A DNA stretch of 64,000 nucleotides from Osmia lignaria lignaria. Taxonomy: Eukaryota > Arthropoda > Insecta > Hymenoptera > Megachilidae. The position numbers and the translations under genes were made by a program. Numbering within the stretch: the stretch's first letter is position 1; each line of letters opens with the position of its first letter. The stretch spans positions 8,432,001-8,496,000 of the forward strand of contig NW_027478167.1 of assembly GCF_051020975.1 (NCBI RefSeq), read 5' to 3'. The notes below the pieces were generated by a model that searched no databases, was not told the DNA's origin, and saw only the letters and a program-made list of their open reading frames with translations. This document shows positions 50,314 to 63,600 of this stretch, piece after piece.

Positions 50314-53211
50314 TTGTAGATTTATCTCAAGGGAAGGGGCCTGACGGACATATTTCGAGATATTTCTTCTTCTTGTTGTTCTTCTTCTGCACAGCTAAGC
50401 TGGAAGTGGCATTTGCGGCTCGCACTAATGCAGAGTTATCTCAAAGAAAGGGGCCACGGTGTTTCTATATCTCTATTATGTTGGTGCGGCTTCGCAACTT
50501 TTAAATATCTCGATATATCTCGAAAACTACGCTTCTGATCAAAAAATATCATAGAACATAAAAAGTAGGAAACTTAATTCTCTACAAGAAAGGTCTCTCA
50601 ACATTTTACCATAGCTCGCTTCGTTTCCGAGATATTTGCAGATATATCTCAAGGGAAGGGGCCTGACGGACATATTTCGAGATATTTCTTCTTCTTGTTG
50701 TTCTTCTTCTGCACAGCTAAGCTGGAAGTGGCATTTGCGGCTCGCACTAGTGCAGAGTTATCTCAAAGAAAGGGGCCACGGTGTTTCTGTATCTCTATTA
50801 TGTTGGTGCGGCTTCGGAACTTTTAAATATCTTGATATATCTCGAGAACTACGCATCTGATCAAAAAATATCATAGAACATAAAAAGTAGGAAACTTAAT
50901 TCTCTACAAAAAAGGTCTCTTAACATTTTGCCATAGCTCGCTTCGTTTCCGAGATATTTGCAGATTTATCTCAAGGGAAGGGGCCTGACGGACATAATGC
51001 GAGATGTTTCTTCTTCTTGTTGTTCTTCTTCTGCACAGCTAAGCTGGAAGTGGCATTTGCAGCTCGCACTAGTGCAGAGTTATCTCAAAGAAAGGGGCCA
51101 CGGTGTTTCTGTATCTCTATTATGTTGGTGCGGCTTCGGAACTTTTAAATATCTTGATATATCTCGAGAACTACGCATCTGATCAAAAAATATCATAGAA
51201 CATAAAACGTAGGAAACTTAATTCTCTACAAAAAAGGTCTCTTAACATTTTGCCATAGCTCGCTTTGTTTCCGAGATATTTGCAGATTTATCTCAAGGGA
51301 AGGGGCCTGACGGACATATTTCGAGATATTTCTTCTTCTTGTTGTTCTTCTTCTGCACAGCTAAACTGGAAGTGGCATTTCCAGCTCGCAATAGTGCAGA
51401 GTTATCTCAAAGAAAGGGGCCACGGTGTTTCTGTATCTCTATTATGTTGGTGCGGCTTCGGAACTTTTAAATATCTTGATATATCTCGAGACCTACGCAT
51501 CTGATCAAAAAATATCATAGAACATAAAAAGTAGGAAACTTAATTCTCTACAAAAAAGGTCTCTTAACATTTTGCCATAGCTCGCTTCGTTTCCGAGATA
51601 TTTGTAGATTTATCTCAAGGGAAGGGGCCTGACGGACATATTTCGAGATATTTCTTCTTCTTGTTGTTCTTCTTCTGCACAGCTAAGCTGGAAGTGGCAT
51701 TTGCCGCTCGCACTAATGCAGAGTTATCTCAAAGAAAGGGGCCACGGTGTTTCTGTATCTCTATTATGTTGGTGCGGCTTCGCAACTTTTAAATATCTCG
51801 ATATATCTCGAAAACTACGCTTCTGATCAAAAAATATCATAGAACATAAAAAGTAGGAAACTTAATTGTCTACAAGAAAGGTCTCTCAACATTTTACCAT
51901 AGCTCGCTTCGTTTCCGAGATATTTGCAGATATATCTCAAGGGAAGGGGCCTGACGGACATATTTCGAGATATTTCTTCTTCTTGTTGTTCTTCTTCTGC
52001 ACAGCTAAGCTGGAAGTGGCATTTGCGGCTCGCACTAGTGCAGAGTTATCTCAAAGAAAGGGGCCACGGTGTTTCTGTATCTCTATTATGTTGGTGCGGC
52101 TTCGGAACTTTTAAATATCTTGATATATCTCGAGAACTACGCATCTGATCAAAAAATATCATAGAACATAAAACGTAGGAAACTTAATTCTCTACAAAAA
52201 AGGTCTCTTAACATTTTGCCATAGCTCGCTTTGTTTCCGAGATATTTGCAGATTTATCTCAAGGGAAGGGGCCTGACGGACATATTTCGAGATATTTCTT
52301 CTTCTTGTTGTTCTTCTTCTGCACAGCTAAACTGGAAGTGGCATTTCCAGCTCGCAATAGTGCAGAGTTATCTCAAAGAAAGGGGCCACGGTGTTTCTGT
52401 ATCTCTATTATGTTGGTGCGGCTTCGGAACTTTTAAATATCTTGATATATCTCGAGACCTACGCATCTGATCAAAAAATATCATAGAACATAAAAAGTAG
52501 GAAACTTAATTCTCTACAAAAAAGGTCTCTTAACATTTTGCCATAGCTCGCTTCGTTTCCGAGATATTTGTAGATTTATCTCAAGGGAAGGGGCCTGACG
52601 GACATATTTCGAGATATTTCTTCTTCTTGTTGTTCTTCTTCTGCACAGCTAAGCTGGAAGTGGCATTTGCGGCTCGCACTAATGCAGAGTTATCTCAAAG
52701 AAAGGGGCCACGGTGTTTCTATATCTCTATTATGTTGGTGCGGCTTCGCAACTTTTAAATATCTCGATATATCTCGAAAACTACGCCTCTGATCAAAAAA
52801 TATCATAGAACATAAAAAGTAGGAAACTTAATTCTCTACAAGAAAGGTCTCTCAACATTTTACCATAGCTCGCTTCGTTTCCGAGATATTTGCAGATATA
52901 TCTCAAGGGAAGGGGCCTGACGGACATATTTCGAGATATTTCTTCTTCTTGTTGTTCTTCTTCTGCACAGCTAAGCTGGAAGTGGCATTTGCGGCTCGCA
53001 CTAGTGCAGAGTTATCTCAAAGAAAGGGGCCACGGTGTTTCTGTATCTCTATTATGTTGGTGCGGCTTCGGAACTTTTAAATATCTTGATATATCTCGAG
53101 AACTACGCATCTGATCAAAAAATATCATAGAACATAAAAAGTAGGAAACTTAATTCTCTACAAAAAAGGTCTCTTTACATTGTGCCATAGCTCGCTTCGT
53201 TTCCGAGATAT
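50314..53211 (+). repeat. Trimeric unit, nine monomers
   Basis: The order TTTCCAG/CGAGACC monomer, TTGTAG monomer, CGCACTAGTG monomer occurs at 49992, at 51280 and at 52246 (966-bp unit). The CATAATGCGAGATG monomer at 50958 is inserted after the first trimer. This block also resembles 37112-38399. The segment ends sharply at the spacer before 53212, where CTCTTTACATTGTGCC replaces the usual CTCTTAACATTTTGCC. Confidence 0.83.
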
Positions 53212-56200
53212 ATGCAGATTTATCTCAAGGGAAGGGGCCTGACGGACATATTTTGAGATATTTCTTCTTCTTGTTGTTCTTCTTCTGCACAGCTAAGCTG
53301 GAAGTGGCATTTGCAGCTCGCAATAGTGCAGAGTTATCTCAAAGAAGGAGGCCACGGTGTTTCTGTACCTCTATTATGTTGGTGCGGCTTCGGAACTTTT
53401 AAATATCTCGATATATCTCGAAAACTACGCTTCTGATCAAAAAATATCATAGAACATAACTTGTAGGAAACAGAATTCTCTACAAAAAAGGTCTCCTAAC
53501 ATTTTGCCATAGCTCGCTTCGTTTCCGAGATATTTGCATATATATCTCAAGGGAAGGGGCCTGACGGACATATTTCGAGATATTTCTTCTTCTTGTTGTT
53601 CTTCTTCTGCACAGCTAAACTGGAAGTGGCATTTCCAGCTCGCAATACTGCAGAGTTATCTGAAAGAAAGGGGCCACGGTGTTTCTGTATCTCTATTATG
53701 TTGGTGCGGCTTCGGAACTTTTAAATATCTCGATATATCTCGAGAACTACGCATCTGATCAAAAAGTATCATAGAACATAACTTGTAGGAAACATAATTC
53801 TCCACAAAAAAGGTCTCTTAACATTTTGCCATAGCTCGCTTCGTTTCCGAGATATTTGCAGATATATCTCAAGGGAAGGGGCCTGACGGACATATTTCGA
53901 GATATTTCTTCTTCTTGTTGTTCTTCTTCTGCACAGCTAAGCTGGAAGTGGCATTTGCAGCTCGCAATAGTGCAGAGTTATCTCAAAGAAGGAGGCCACG
54001 GTGTTTCTGTACCTCTATTATGTTGGTGCGGCTTCGGAACTTTTAAATATCTCGATATATCTCGAAAACTACGCTTCTGATCAAAAAATATCATAGAACA
54101 TAACTTGTAGGAAACATAATTCTCTACAAAAAACGTCTCTTAACATTTTGCCATAGCTCGCTTCGTTTCCGAGATATTTGCAGATTCATCTCAAAGGAAC
54201 GGGCCTGACGGACATATTTCGAGATATTTCTTCTTCTTGTTGTTCTTCTTCTGCACAGCTAAGCTGGAAGTGGCATTTGCAGCTCCCAATAGTGCAGAGT
54301 TATCTCAAAGAAAGGGGCCACGGTGTTTCTGTATCTCTATTATGTTGGTGCGGCTTCGGAACTTTTAAATATCTTGATATATCTCGAGAACTACGCATCT
54401 GATCAAAAAATATCATAGAACATAAAAAGTAGGAAACTTAATTCTCTACAAAAAAGGTCTCTTAACATTGTGCCATAGCTCGCTTCGTTTCCGAGATATA
54501 TGCAGATTTATCTCAAGGGAAGGGGCCTGACGGACATATTTTGAGATATTTCTTCTTCTTGTTGTTCTTCTTCTGCACAGCTAAGCTGGAAGTGGCATTT
54601 GCAGCTCGCAATAGTGCAGAGTTATCTCAAAGAAGGAGGCCACGGTGTTTCTGTACCTCTATTATGTTGGTGCGGCTTCGGAACTTTTAAATATCTCGAT
54701 ATATCTCGAAAACTACGCTTCTGATCAAAAAATATCATACAACATAACTTGTAGGAAACATAATTCTCTACAAATAAGGTCTCTTAACATTTTGCCATAG
54801 CTCGCTTCGTTTCCGAGATATTTGCAGATATATCTCAAGGGAAGGGGCCTGACGGACATATTTCGAGATATTTCTTCTTCTTGTTGTTCTTCTTCTGCAC
54901 AGCTAAACTGGAAGTGGCATTTCCAGCTCGCAATACTGCAGAGTTATCTGAAAGAAAGGGGCCACGGTGTTTCTGTATCTCTATTATGTTGGTGCGGCTT
55001 CGGAACTTTTAAATATCTTGATATATCTCGAGAACTACGCATCTGATCAAAAAATATCATAGAACATAAAAAGTAGGAAACTTAATTCTCTACAAAAAAT
55101 GTCTCTTAACATTTTGCCATAGCTCGCTTCGTTTCCGAGATATTTGCAGATTTATCTCAAGGTAAGGGGCCTGACGGACATATTTCGAGATATTTCTTCT
55201 TCTTGTTGTTCTTCTTCTGCACAGCTAAGCTGGAAGTGGCATTTGCAGCTCGCAATAGTGCAGAGTTATCTCAAAGAAGGAGGCCACGGTGTTTCTGTAC
55301 CTCTATTATGTTGGTGCGGCTTCGGAACTTTTAAATATCTTGATATATCTCGAGAACTACGCATCTGATCAAAAAATATCATAGAACATAAAAAGTAGGA
55401 AACTTAATTCTCTACAAAAAAGGTCTCTTATCATTGTGCCATAGCTCGCTTCGTTTCCGAGATATATGCAGATTTATCTCAAGGGAAGGGGCCTGACGGA
55501 CATATTTTGAGATATTTCTTCTTCTTGTTGTTCTTCTTCTGCACAGCTAAGCTGGAAGTGGCATTTGCAGCTCCCAATAGTGCAGAGTTATCTCAAAGAA
55601 AGGGGCCACGGTGTTTCTGTATCTCTATTATGTTGGTGCGGCTTCGGAACTTTTAAATATCTTGATATATCTCGAGAACTACGCATCTGATCAAAAAATA
55701 TCATAGAACATAAAAAGTAGGAAACTTAATTCTCTACAAAAAAGGTCTCTTTACATTGTGCCATAGCTCGCTTCGTTTCCGAGATATATGCAGATTTATC
55801 TCAAGGGAAGGGGCCTGACGGACATATTTTGAGATATTTCTTCTTCTTGTTGTTCTTCTTCTGCACAGCTAAGCTGGAAGTGGCATTTGCAGCTCGCAAT
55901 AGTGCAGAGTTATCTCAAAGAAGGAGGCCACGGTGTTTCTGTACCTCTATTATGTTGGTGCGGCTTCGGAACTTTTAAATATCTCGATATATCTCGACAA
56001 CTACGCTTCTGATCAAAAAATATCATAGAACGTAACTTGTAGGAAACATAATTCTCTACAAAAAAGGTCTCTTAACATTTTGCCATAGCTCGCTTCGTTT
56101 CCGAGATATTTGCAGATATATCTCAAGGGAAGGGGCCTGACGGACATATTTCGAGATATTTCTTCTTCTTGTTGTTCTTCTTCTGCACAGCTAAACTGGA

Positions 56201-59200
56201 AGTGGCATTTCCAGCTCGCAATACTGCAGAGTTATCTGAAAGAAAGGGGCCACGGTGTTTCTGTATCTCTATTATGTTGGTGCGGCTTCGGAACTTTTAA
56301 ATATCTTGATATATCTCGAGAACTACGCATCTGATCAAAAAATATCATAGAACATAAAAAGTAGGAAACTTAATTCTCTACAAAAAATGTCTCTTAACAT
56401 TTTGCCATAGCTCGCTTCGTTTCCGAGATATTTGCAGATTTATCTCAAGGTAAGGGGCCTGACGGACATATTTCGAGATATTTCTTCTTCTTGTTGTTCT
56501 TCTTCTGCACAGCTAAGCTGGAAGTGGCATTTGCAGCTCGCTATAGTGCAGAGTTATCTCAAAGAAGGAGGCCACGGTGTTTCTGTATCTCTATTATGTT
56601 GGTGCGGCTTCGGAACTTTTAAATATCTTGATATATCTCGAGAACTACGCATCTGATCAAAAAATATCATAGAACATAAAAAGTAGGAAACTTAATTCTC
56701 TACAAAAAAGGTCTCTTATCATTGTGCCATAGCTCGCTTCGTTTCCGAGATATATGCAGATTTATCTCAAGGGAAGGGGCCTGACGGACATATTTTGAGA
56801 TATTTCTTCTTCTTGTTGTTCTTCTTCTGCACAGCTAAACTGGAAGTGGCATATCCAGCTCGCAATACTGCAGAGTTATCTGAAAGAAAGGGGCCACGGT
56901 GTTTCTGTATCTCTATTATGTTGGTGCGGCTTCGGAACTTTTAAATATCTTGATATATCTCGAGAACTACGCATCTGATCAAAAAATATCATAGAACATA
57001 AAAAGTAGGAAACTTAATTCTCTACAAAAAAGGTCTCTTAACATTGTGCCATAGCTCGCTTCGTTTCCGAGATATATGCAGATTTATCTCAAGGGAAGGG
57101 GCCTGACGGACATATTTTGAGATATTTCTTCTTCTTGTTGTTCTTCTTCTGCACAGCTAAGCTGGAAGTGGCATTTGCAGCTCGCAATAGTGCAGAGTTA
57201 TCTCAAAGAAGGAGGCCACGGTGTTTCTGTACCTCTATTATGTTGGTGCGGCTTCGGAACTTTTAAATATCTCGATATATCTCGAAAACTACGCTTCTGA
57301 TCAAAAAATATCATACAACATAACTTGTAGGAAACATAATTCTCTACAAAAAAGGTCTCTTAACATTTTGCCATAGCTCGCTTCGTTTCCGAGATATTTG
57401 CAGATATATCTCAAGGGAAGGGGCCTGACGGACATATTTCGAGATATTTCTTCTTCTTGTTGTTCTTCTTCTGCACAGCTAAACTGGAAGTGGCATTTCC
57501 AGCTCGCAATACTGCAGAGTTATCTGAAAGAAAGGGGCCACGGTGTTTCTGTATCTCTATTATGTTGGTGCGGCTTCGGAACTTTTAAATATCTTGATAT
57601 ATCTCGAGAACTACGCATCTGATCAAAAAATATCATAGAACATAAAAAGTAGGAAACTTATTTCTCTACAAAAAATGTCTCTTAACATTTTGCCATAGCT
57701 CGCTTCGTTTCCGAGATATTTGCAGATTTATCTCAAGGTAAGGGGCCTGACGGACATATTTCGAGATATTTCTTCTTCTTGTTGTTCTTCTTCTGCACAG
57801 CTAAGCTGGAAGTGGCATTTGCAGCTCGCAATAGTGCAGAGTTATCTCAAAGAAGGAGGCCACGGTGTTTCTGTACCTCTATTATGTTGGTGCGGCTTCG
57901 GAACTTTTAAATATCTTGATATATCTCGAGAACTACGCATCTGATCAAAAAATATCATAGAACATAAAAAGTAGGAAACTTAATTCTCTACAAAAAAGGT
58001 CTCTTATCATTGTGCCATAGCTCGCTTCGTTTCCGAGATATATGCAGATTTATCTCAAGGGAAGGGGCCTGACGGACATATTTTGAGATATTTCTTCTTC
58101 TTGTTGTTCTTCTTCTGCACAGCTAAGCTGGAAGTGGCATTTGCAGCTCGCAATAGTGCAGAGTTATCTCAAAGAAGGAGGCCACGGTGTTTCTGTACCT
58201 CTATTATGTTGGTGCGGCTTCGGAACTTTTAAATATCTCGATATATCTCGACAACTACGCTTCTGATCAAAAAATATCATAGAACGTAACTTGTAGGAAA
58301 CATAATTCTCTACAAAAAAGGTCTCTTAACATTTTGCCATAGCTCGCTTCGTTTCCGAGATATTTGCAGATATATCTCAAGGGAAGGGGCCTGACGGACA
58401 TATTTCGAGATATTTCTTCTTCTTGTTGTTCTTCTTCTGCACAGCTAAACTGGAAGTGGCATTTCCAGCTCGCAATACTGCAGAGTTATCTGAAAGAAAG
58501 GGGCCACGGTGTTTCTGTATCTCTATTATGTTGGTGCGGCTTCGGAACTTTTAAATATCTTGATATATCTCGAGAACTACGCATCTGATCAAAAAATATC
58601 ATAGAACATAAAAAGTAGGAAACTTAATTCTCTACAAAAAATGTCTCTTAACATTTTGCCATAGCTCGCTTCGTTTCCGAGATATTTGCAGATTTATCTC
58701 AAGGTAAGGGGCCTGACGGACATATTTCGAGATATTTCTTCTTCTTGTTGTTCTTCTTCTGCACAGCTAAGCTGGAAGTGGCATTTGCAGCTCGCTATAG
58801 TGCAGAGTTATCTCAAAGAAGGAGGCCACGGTGTTTCTGTATCTCTATTATGTTGGTGCGGCTTCCGAACTTTTAAATATCTTGATATATCTCGAGAACT
58901 ACGCATCTGATCAAAAAATATCATAGAACATAAAAAGTAGGAAACTTAATTCTCTACAAAAAAGGTCTCTTATCATTGTGCCATAGCTCGCTTCGTTTCC
59001 GAGATATATGCAGATTTATCTCAAGGGAAGGGGCCTGACGGACATATTTTGAGATATTTCTTCTTCTTGTTGTTCTTCTTCTGCACAGCTAAACTGGAAG
59101 TGGCATATCCAGCTCGCAATACTGCAGAGTTATCTGAAAGAAAGGGGCCACGGTGTTTCTGTATCTCTATTATGTTGGTGCGGCTTCGGAACTTTTAAAT

Positions 59201-60617
59201 ATCTTGATATATCTCGAGAACTACGCATCTGATCAAAAAATATCATAGAACATAAAAAGTAGGAAACTTAATTCTCTACAAAAAATGTCTCGTAACATTT
59301 TGCCATAGCTCGCTTCGTTTCCGAGATATTTGCAGATTTATCTCAAGGGAAGGGGCCTGACGGACATATTTCAAGATATTTCTTCTTCTTGTTGTTCTTC
59401 TTCTGCACAGCTAAGCTGGAAGTGGCATTTGCAGCGCGCAATAGTGCAGAGTTATCTCAAAGAAAGGGGCCACGGTGTTTCTGTATCTCTATTATGTTGG
59501 TGCGGCTTCGGAACTTTTAAATATCTTGATATATCTCGAGAACTACGCATCTGATCAAAAAATATCATAGAAGATAAAAAGTAGGAAACTTAATTCTCTA
59601 CAAAAAAGGTCTCTTAACATTGTGCCATAGCTCGCTTCGTTTCCGAGATATATGCAGATTTATCTCAAGGGAAGGGGCCTGACGGACATATTTTGAGATA
59701 TTTCTTCTTCTTGTTGTTCTTCTTCTGCACAGCTAAGCTGGAAGTGGCATTTGCAGCTCGCAATAGTGCAGAGTTATCTCAAAGAAGGAGGCCACGGTGT
59801 TTCTGTATCTCTATTATGTTGGTGCGGCTTCGGAACTTTTAAATATCTTGATATATCTCGAGAACTACGCATCTGATCAAAAAATATCATAGAACATAAA
59901 AAGTAGGAAACTTAATTCTCTACAAAAAAGGTCTCTTAACATTGTGCCATAGCTCGCTTCGTTTCCGAGATATATGCAGATTTATCTCAAGGGAAGGGGC
60001 CTGACGGACATATTTTGAGATATTTCTTCTTCTTGTTGTTCTTCTTCTGCACAGCTAAGCTGGAAGTGGCATTTGCAGCTCGCAATAGTGCAGAGTTATC
60101 TCAAAGAAGGAGGCCACGGTGTTTCTGTATCTCTATTATGTTGGTGCGGCTTCGGAACTTTTAAATATCTTGATATATCTCGAGAACTACGCATCTGATC
60201 AAAAAATATCATAGAACATAAAAAGTAGGAAACTTTATTCTCTACAAAAAAGGTCTCTCAACATTGTGCCATAGCTCGCTTCGTTTCCGAGAGATATGCA
60301 GATTTATCTCAAGGGAAGGGGCCTGACGGACATATTTTGAGATATTTCTTCTTCTTGTTGTTCTTCTTCTGCACAGCTAAACTGGAAGTGGCATTTCCAG
60401 CTCGCAATAGTGCAGAGTTATCTGAAAGAAAGGGGCCACGGTGTTTCTGTATCTCTATTATGTTGGTGCGGCTTCGGAACTTTTAAATATCTTGATATAT
60501 CTCGAGAACTACGCATCTGATCAAAAGATATCATAGAACATAAAAAGTAGGAAACTTAATTCTCTACAAAAAATGTCTCTTAACATTTTGCCATAGCTCG
60601 CTTCGTTTCCGAGATAT
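53212..60617 (+). repeat. Subarray of 23 monomers, TTTTGAG domain (right copy)
   Basis: Eleven of 23 monomers carry TTTTGAG with ATATGCAG, the mark of the 9.4-16.8 kb domain. The first five monomers match 11353-12962 in order, including the rare TTGCATATATATC monomer (53534 and 11675), GATCAAAAAGTATC, ATTCTCCAC and the ACAGAATTCTC tail. Monomers 58686, 59008, 59330, 59652 and 60296 match 14251, 14573, 14895, 15217 and 15539 (CAAGGTAAGG; GCATATCC; TTTCAAGATATT with CAGCGCGC; GAGAGATATGC). Inside, a tetramer starting with the CTGCAGAG/CTGAAAG monomer recurs at 54822 and 56110, with shortened versions from 57398 and 58364. Confidence 0.87.
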
Positions 60618-63600
60618 TTGCAGATATATCTCAAGGGAAGGGGCCTGACGGACATATTTCGAGATATTTCTTCTTCTTGTTGTTCTTCTTCTGCACAGCT
60701 AAGCTGGAAGTGGCATTTGCGGCTCGCACTAGTGCAGAGTTATCTCAAAGAAAGGGGCCACGGTGTTTCTGTATCTCTATTATGTTGGTGCGGCTTCGGA
60801 ACTTTTAAATATCTCGATATATCTCGAAAACTACGCTTCTGATCAAAAAATATCATGGAACATAAAAAGTAGGAAACTTAATTCTCTACAAAAAAGGTCT
60901 CTTAACATTTTGCCATAGCTCGCTTTGTTTCCGAGATATTTGCAGATTTATCTCAAGGGAAGGGGCCTGACGGACATATTTCGAGATATTTCTTCTTCTT
61001 GTTGTTCTTCTTCTGCACAGCTAAACTGGAAGTGGCATTTCCAGCTCGCAATAGCGCAGAGTTATCTCAAAGAAAGGGGCCACGGTGTTTCTGTATCTCT
61101 ATTATGTTGGTGCGACTTCGGAACTTTTAAATATCTTGATACATCTCGAGAACTACGCGTCCGATCAAAAAATATCATAGAACATAAATTGTAGGAAACA
61201 TAATTCTCTACAAAGAAGGTCTCTTAAGATTTTGCCATAGCTCGTTTGGTATCCGAGATATTTGCAGATATATCTCAAGGGATGGGGCCTGACGGACATA
61301 TTTCGAGATATTTCTTCTTCTTGATGTTCTTCTTCTGCACAGCTAAACTGGAAGTGGCATTTCCAGCTCGCAATAGTGCAGAGTTATCTCAAAGAAAGGG
61401 GCCACGGTGTTTCTGTATCTCTATTATGTTGGTGCGGCTTCGGAACTTTTAAATATCTTGATATATCTCGAGAACTACGCATCTGATCAAAAAATATCAT
61501 AGAACACAAAAAGTAGGAAACTTAATTCTCTACAAAAAAGGTCTTAACATTTTGCCATAGCTCGCTTCGTTTCCGAGATATGTGCAGATTTATCTCAAGG
61601 GAAAGGGTCTGACGGACATATTTCGAGATATTTCTTCTTCTTGTTGTTCTTCTTCTGCACAGCTAAGCTGGAAGTGGCATTTCCAGCTCGCAATAGTGCA
61701 GAGTTATCTCAAAGAAAGGGGCCACGGTGTTTCTGTATCTCTATTATGTTGGTGCGGCTTCGGATCATTTAAATATCTTGATATATCTCGAGAACTACGC
61801 ATCTGATCAAAAAATATCATAGAACATATATTGTCGGAAACATAATTCTCTACAAAAAAGGTCTCTTAACATTTTGCCATAGCTCGCTTCGTTTCCGAGA
61901 TATATGCAGATTTATCTCAAGGGAAGGGGCCTGACGGACATATTTCGAGATATTTCTTCTTCTTGTTGTTCTTCTTCTGCACAGCTAAGCTGGAAGTGGC
62001 ATTTGCAGCTCGCAATAGTGCAGAGTTATCTCAAAGAAAGGGGCCACGGTGTTTCTGTATCTCTATTATGTTGGTGCGGCTTCGGAACTTTTAAATATCT
62101 CGATATATCTCGAAAACTACGCTTCTGATCAAAAAATATCATAGAACATAAATTGTAGGAAACATAATTCTCTACAAAAAAGGTCTCTTAACATTTTGCC
62201 ATAGCTCGTTTCGTTTCCGAGATATTTGCAGATATATCTCAAGGGAAGGGGCCTGACGGACATATTTCGAGATATTTCTTCTTCTTGTTGTTCTTCTTCT
62301 GCACAGCTAAACTGGAAGTGGCATTTGCAGCTCGCAATAGTGCAGAGTTATCTCAAAGAAAGGGGCCACGGTGTTTCTGTATCTCTATTATGTTGGTGCG
62401 GCTTCGGAACTTTTAAATATCTTGATATATCTCGAGAACTACGCATCTGATCAAAAAATATCATAGAACATAAAAAGGAGGAAACTTAATTCTCTACAAA
62501 AAAGGTCTCTTAACATTTTGCCATAGCTCGCTTCGTTTCCGAGATATTTGCAGATTTATCTCAAGGGAAGGGGCCTGACGGACATATTTCGAGATATTTC
62601 TTCTTCTTGTTGTTCTTCTTCTGCACAGCTAAGCTGGAAGTGGCATTTGCAGCTCGCAATAGTGCAGAGTTATCTCAAAGAAAGGGGCCACGGTGTTTCT
62701 GTATCTCTATTATGTTGGTGCGGCTTCGGAACTTTTAAATATCTCGATATATCTCGAAAACTACGCTTCTGATCAAAAAATATCATAGAACATAAATTGT
62801 AGGAAACATAATTCTCTACAAAAAAGGTCTCTTAAGATTTTGCCATAGCTCGTTTGGTTTCCGAGATATTTGCAGATATATCTCAAGGGAAGGGGCCTGA
62901 CGGACATATTTCGAGATATTTCTTCTTCTTGTTGTTCTTCTTCTGCACAGCTAAACTGGAAGTGGCATTTGCAGCTCGCCATAGTGCAGAGTTATCTCAA
63001 AGAAAGGGGCCACGGTGTTTCTGTATCTCTATTATGTTGGTGCGGCTTCGGAACTTTTAAATATCTTGATATATCTCGAGAACTACGCATCTGATCAAAA
63101 AATATCATAGAACATAAAAAGTAGGAAACTTAATTCTCTACAAAAAAGGTCTCTTAACATTTTGCCATAGCTCGCTTCGTTTCCGAGATATTTGCAGATT
63201 TATCTCAAGGGAAGGGGCCTGACGGACATATTTCGAGATATTTCTTTTTCTTGTTGTTCTTCTTCTGCACAGCTAAACTGGAAGTGGCATTTCCAGCTCG
63301 CAATAGTGCAGAGTTATCTCAAAGAAAGGGGCCACGGTGTTTCTGTATCTCTATTATGTTGGTGCGGCTTCGGACCTTTTAAATATCTCGATATATCTCG
63401 AAAACTACGCATCTGATCAAAAATTATCATAGAACATAAATTGTAGGAAACATAATTCTCTACAAAAAAGGTCTCTTAAGATTTTGCCATAGCTCGTTTG
63501 GTTTCCGAGATATTTGTAGATATATCTCAAGGGATGGGGCCTGACGGACATATTTCGAGATATTTCTTCTTCTTGTTGTTCTTCTTCTGCACAGCTAAAC

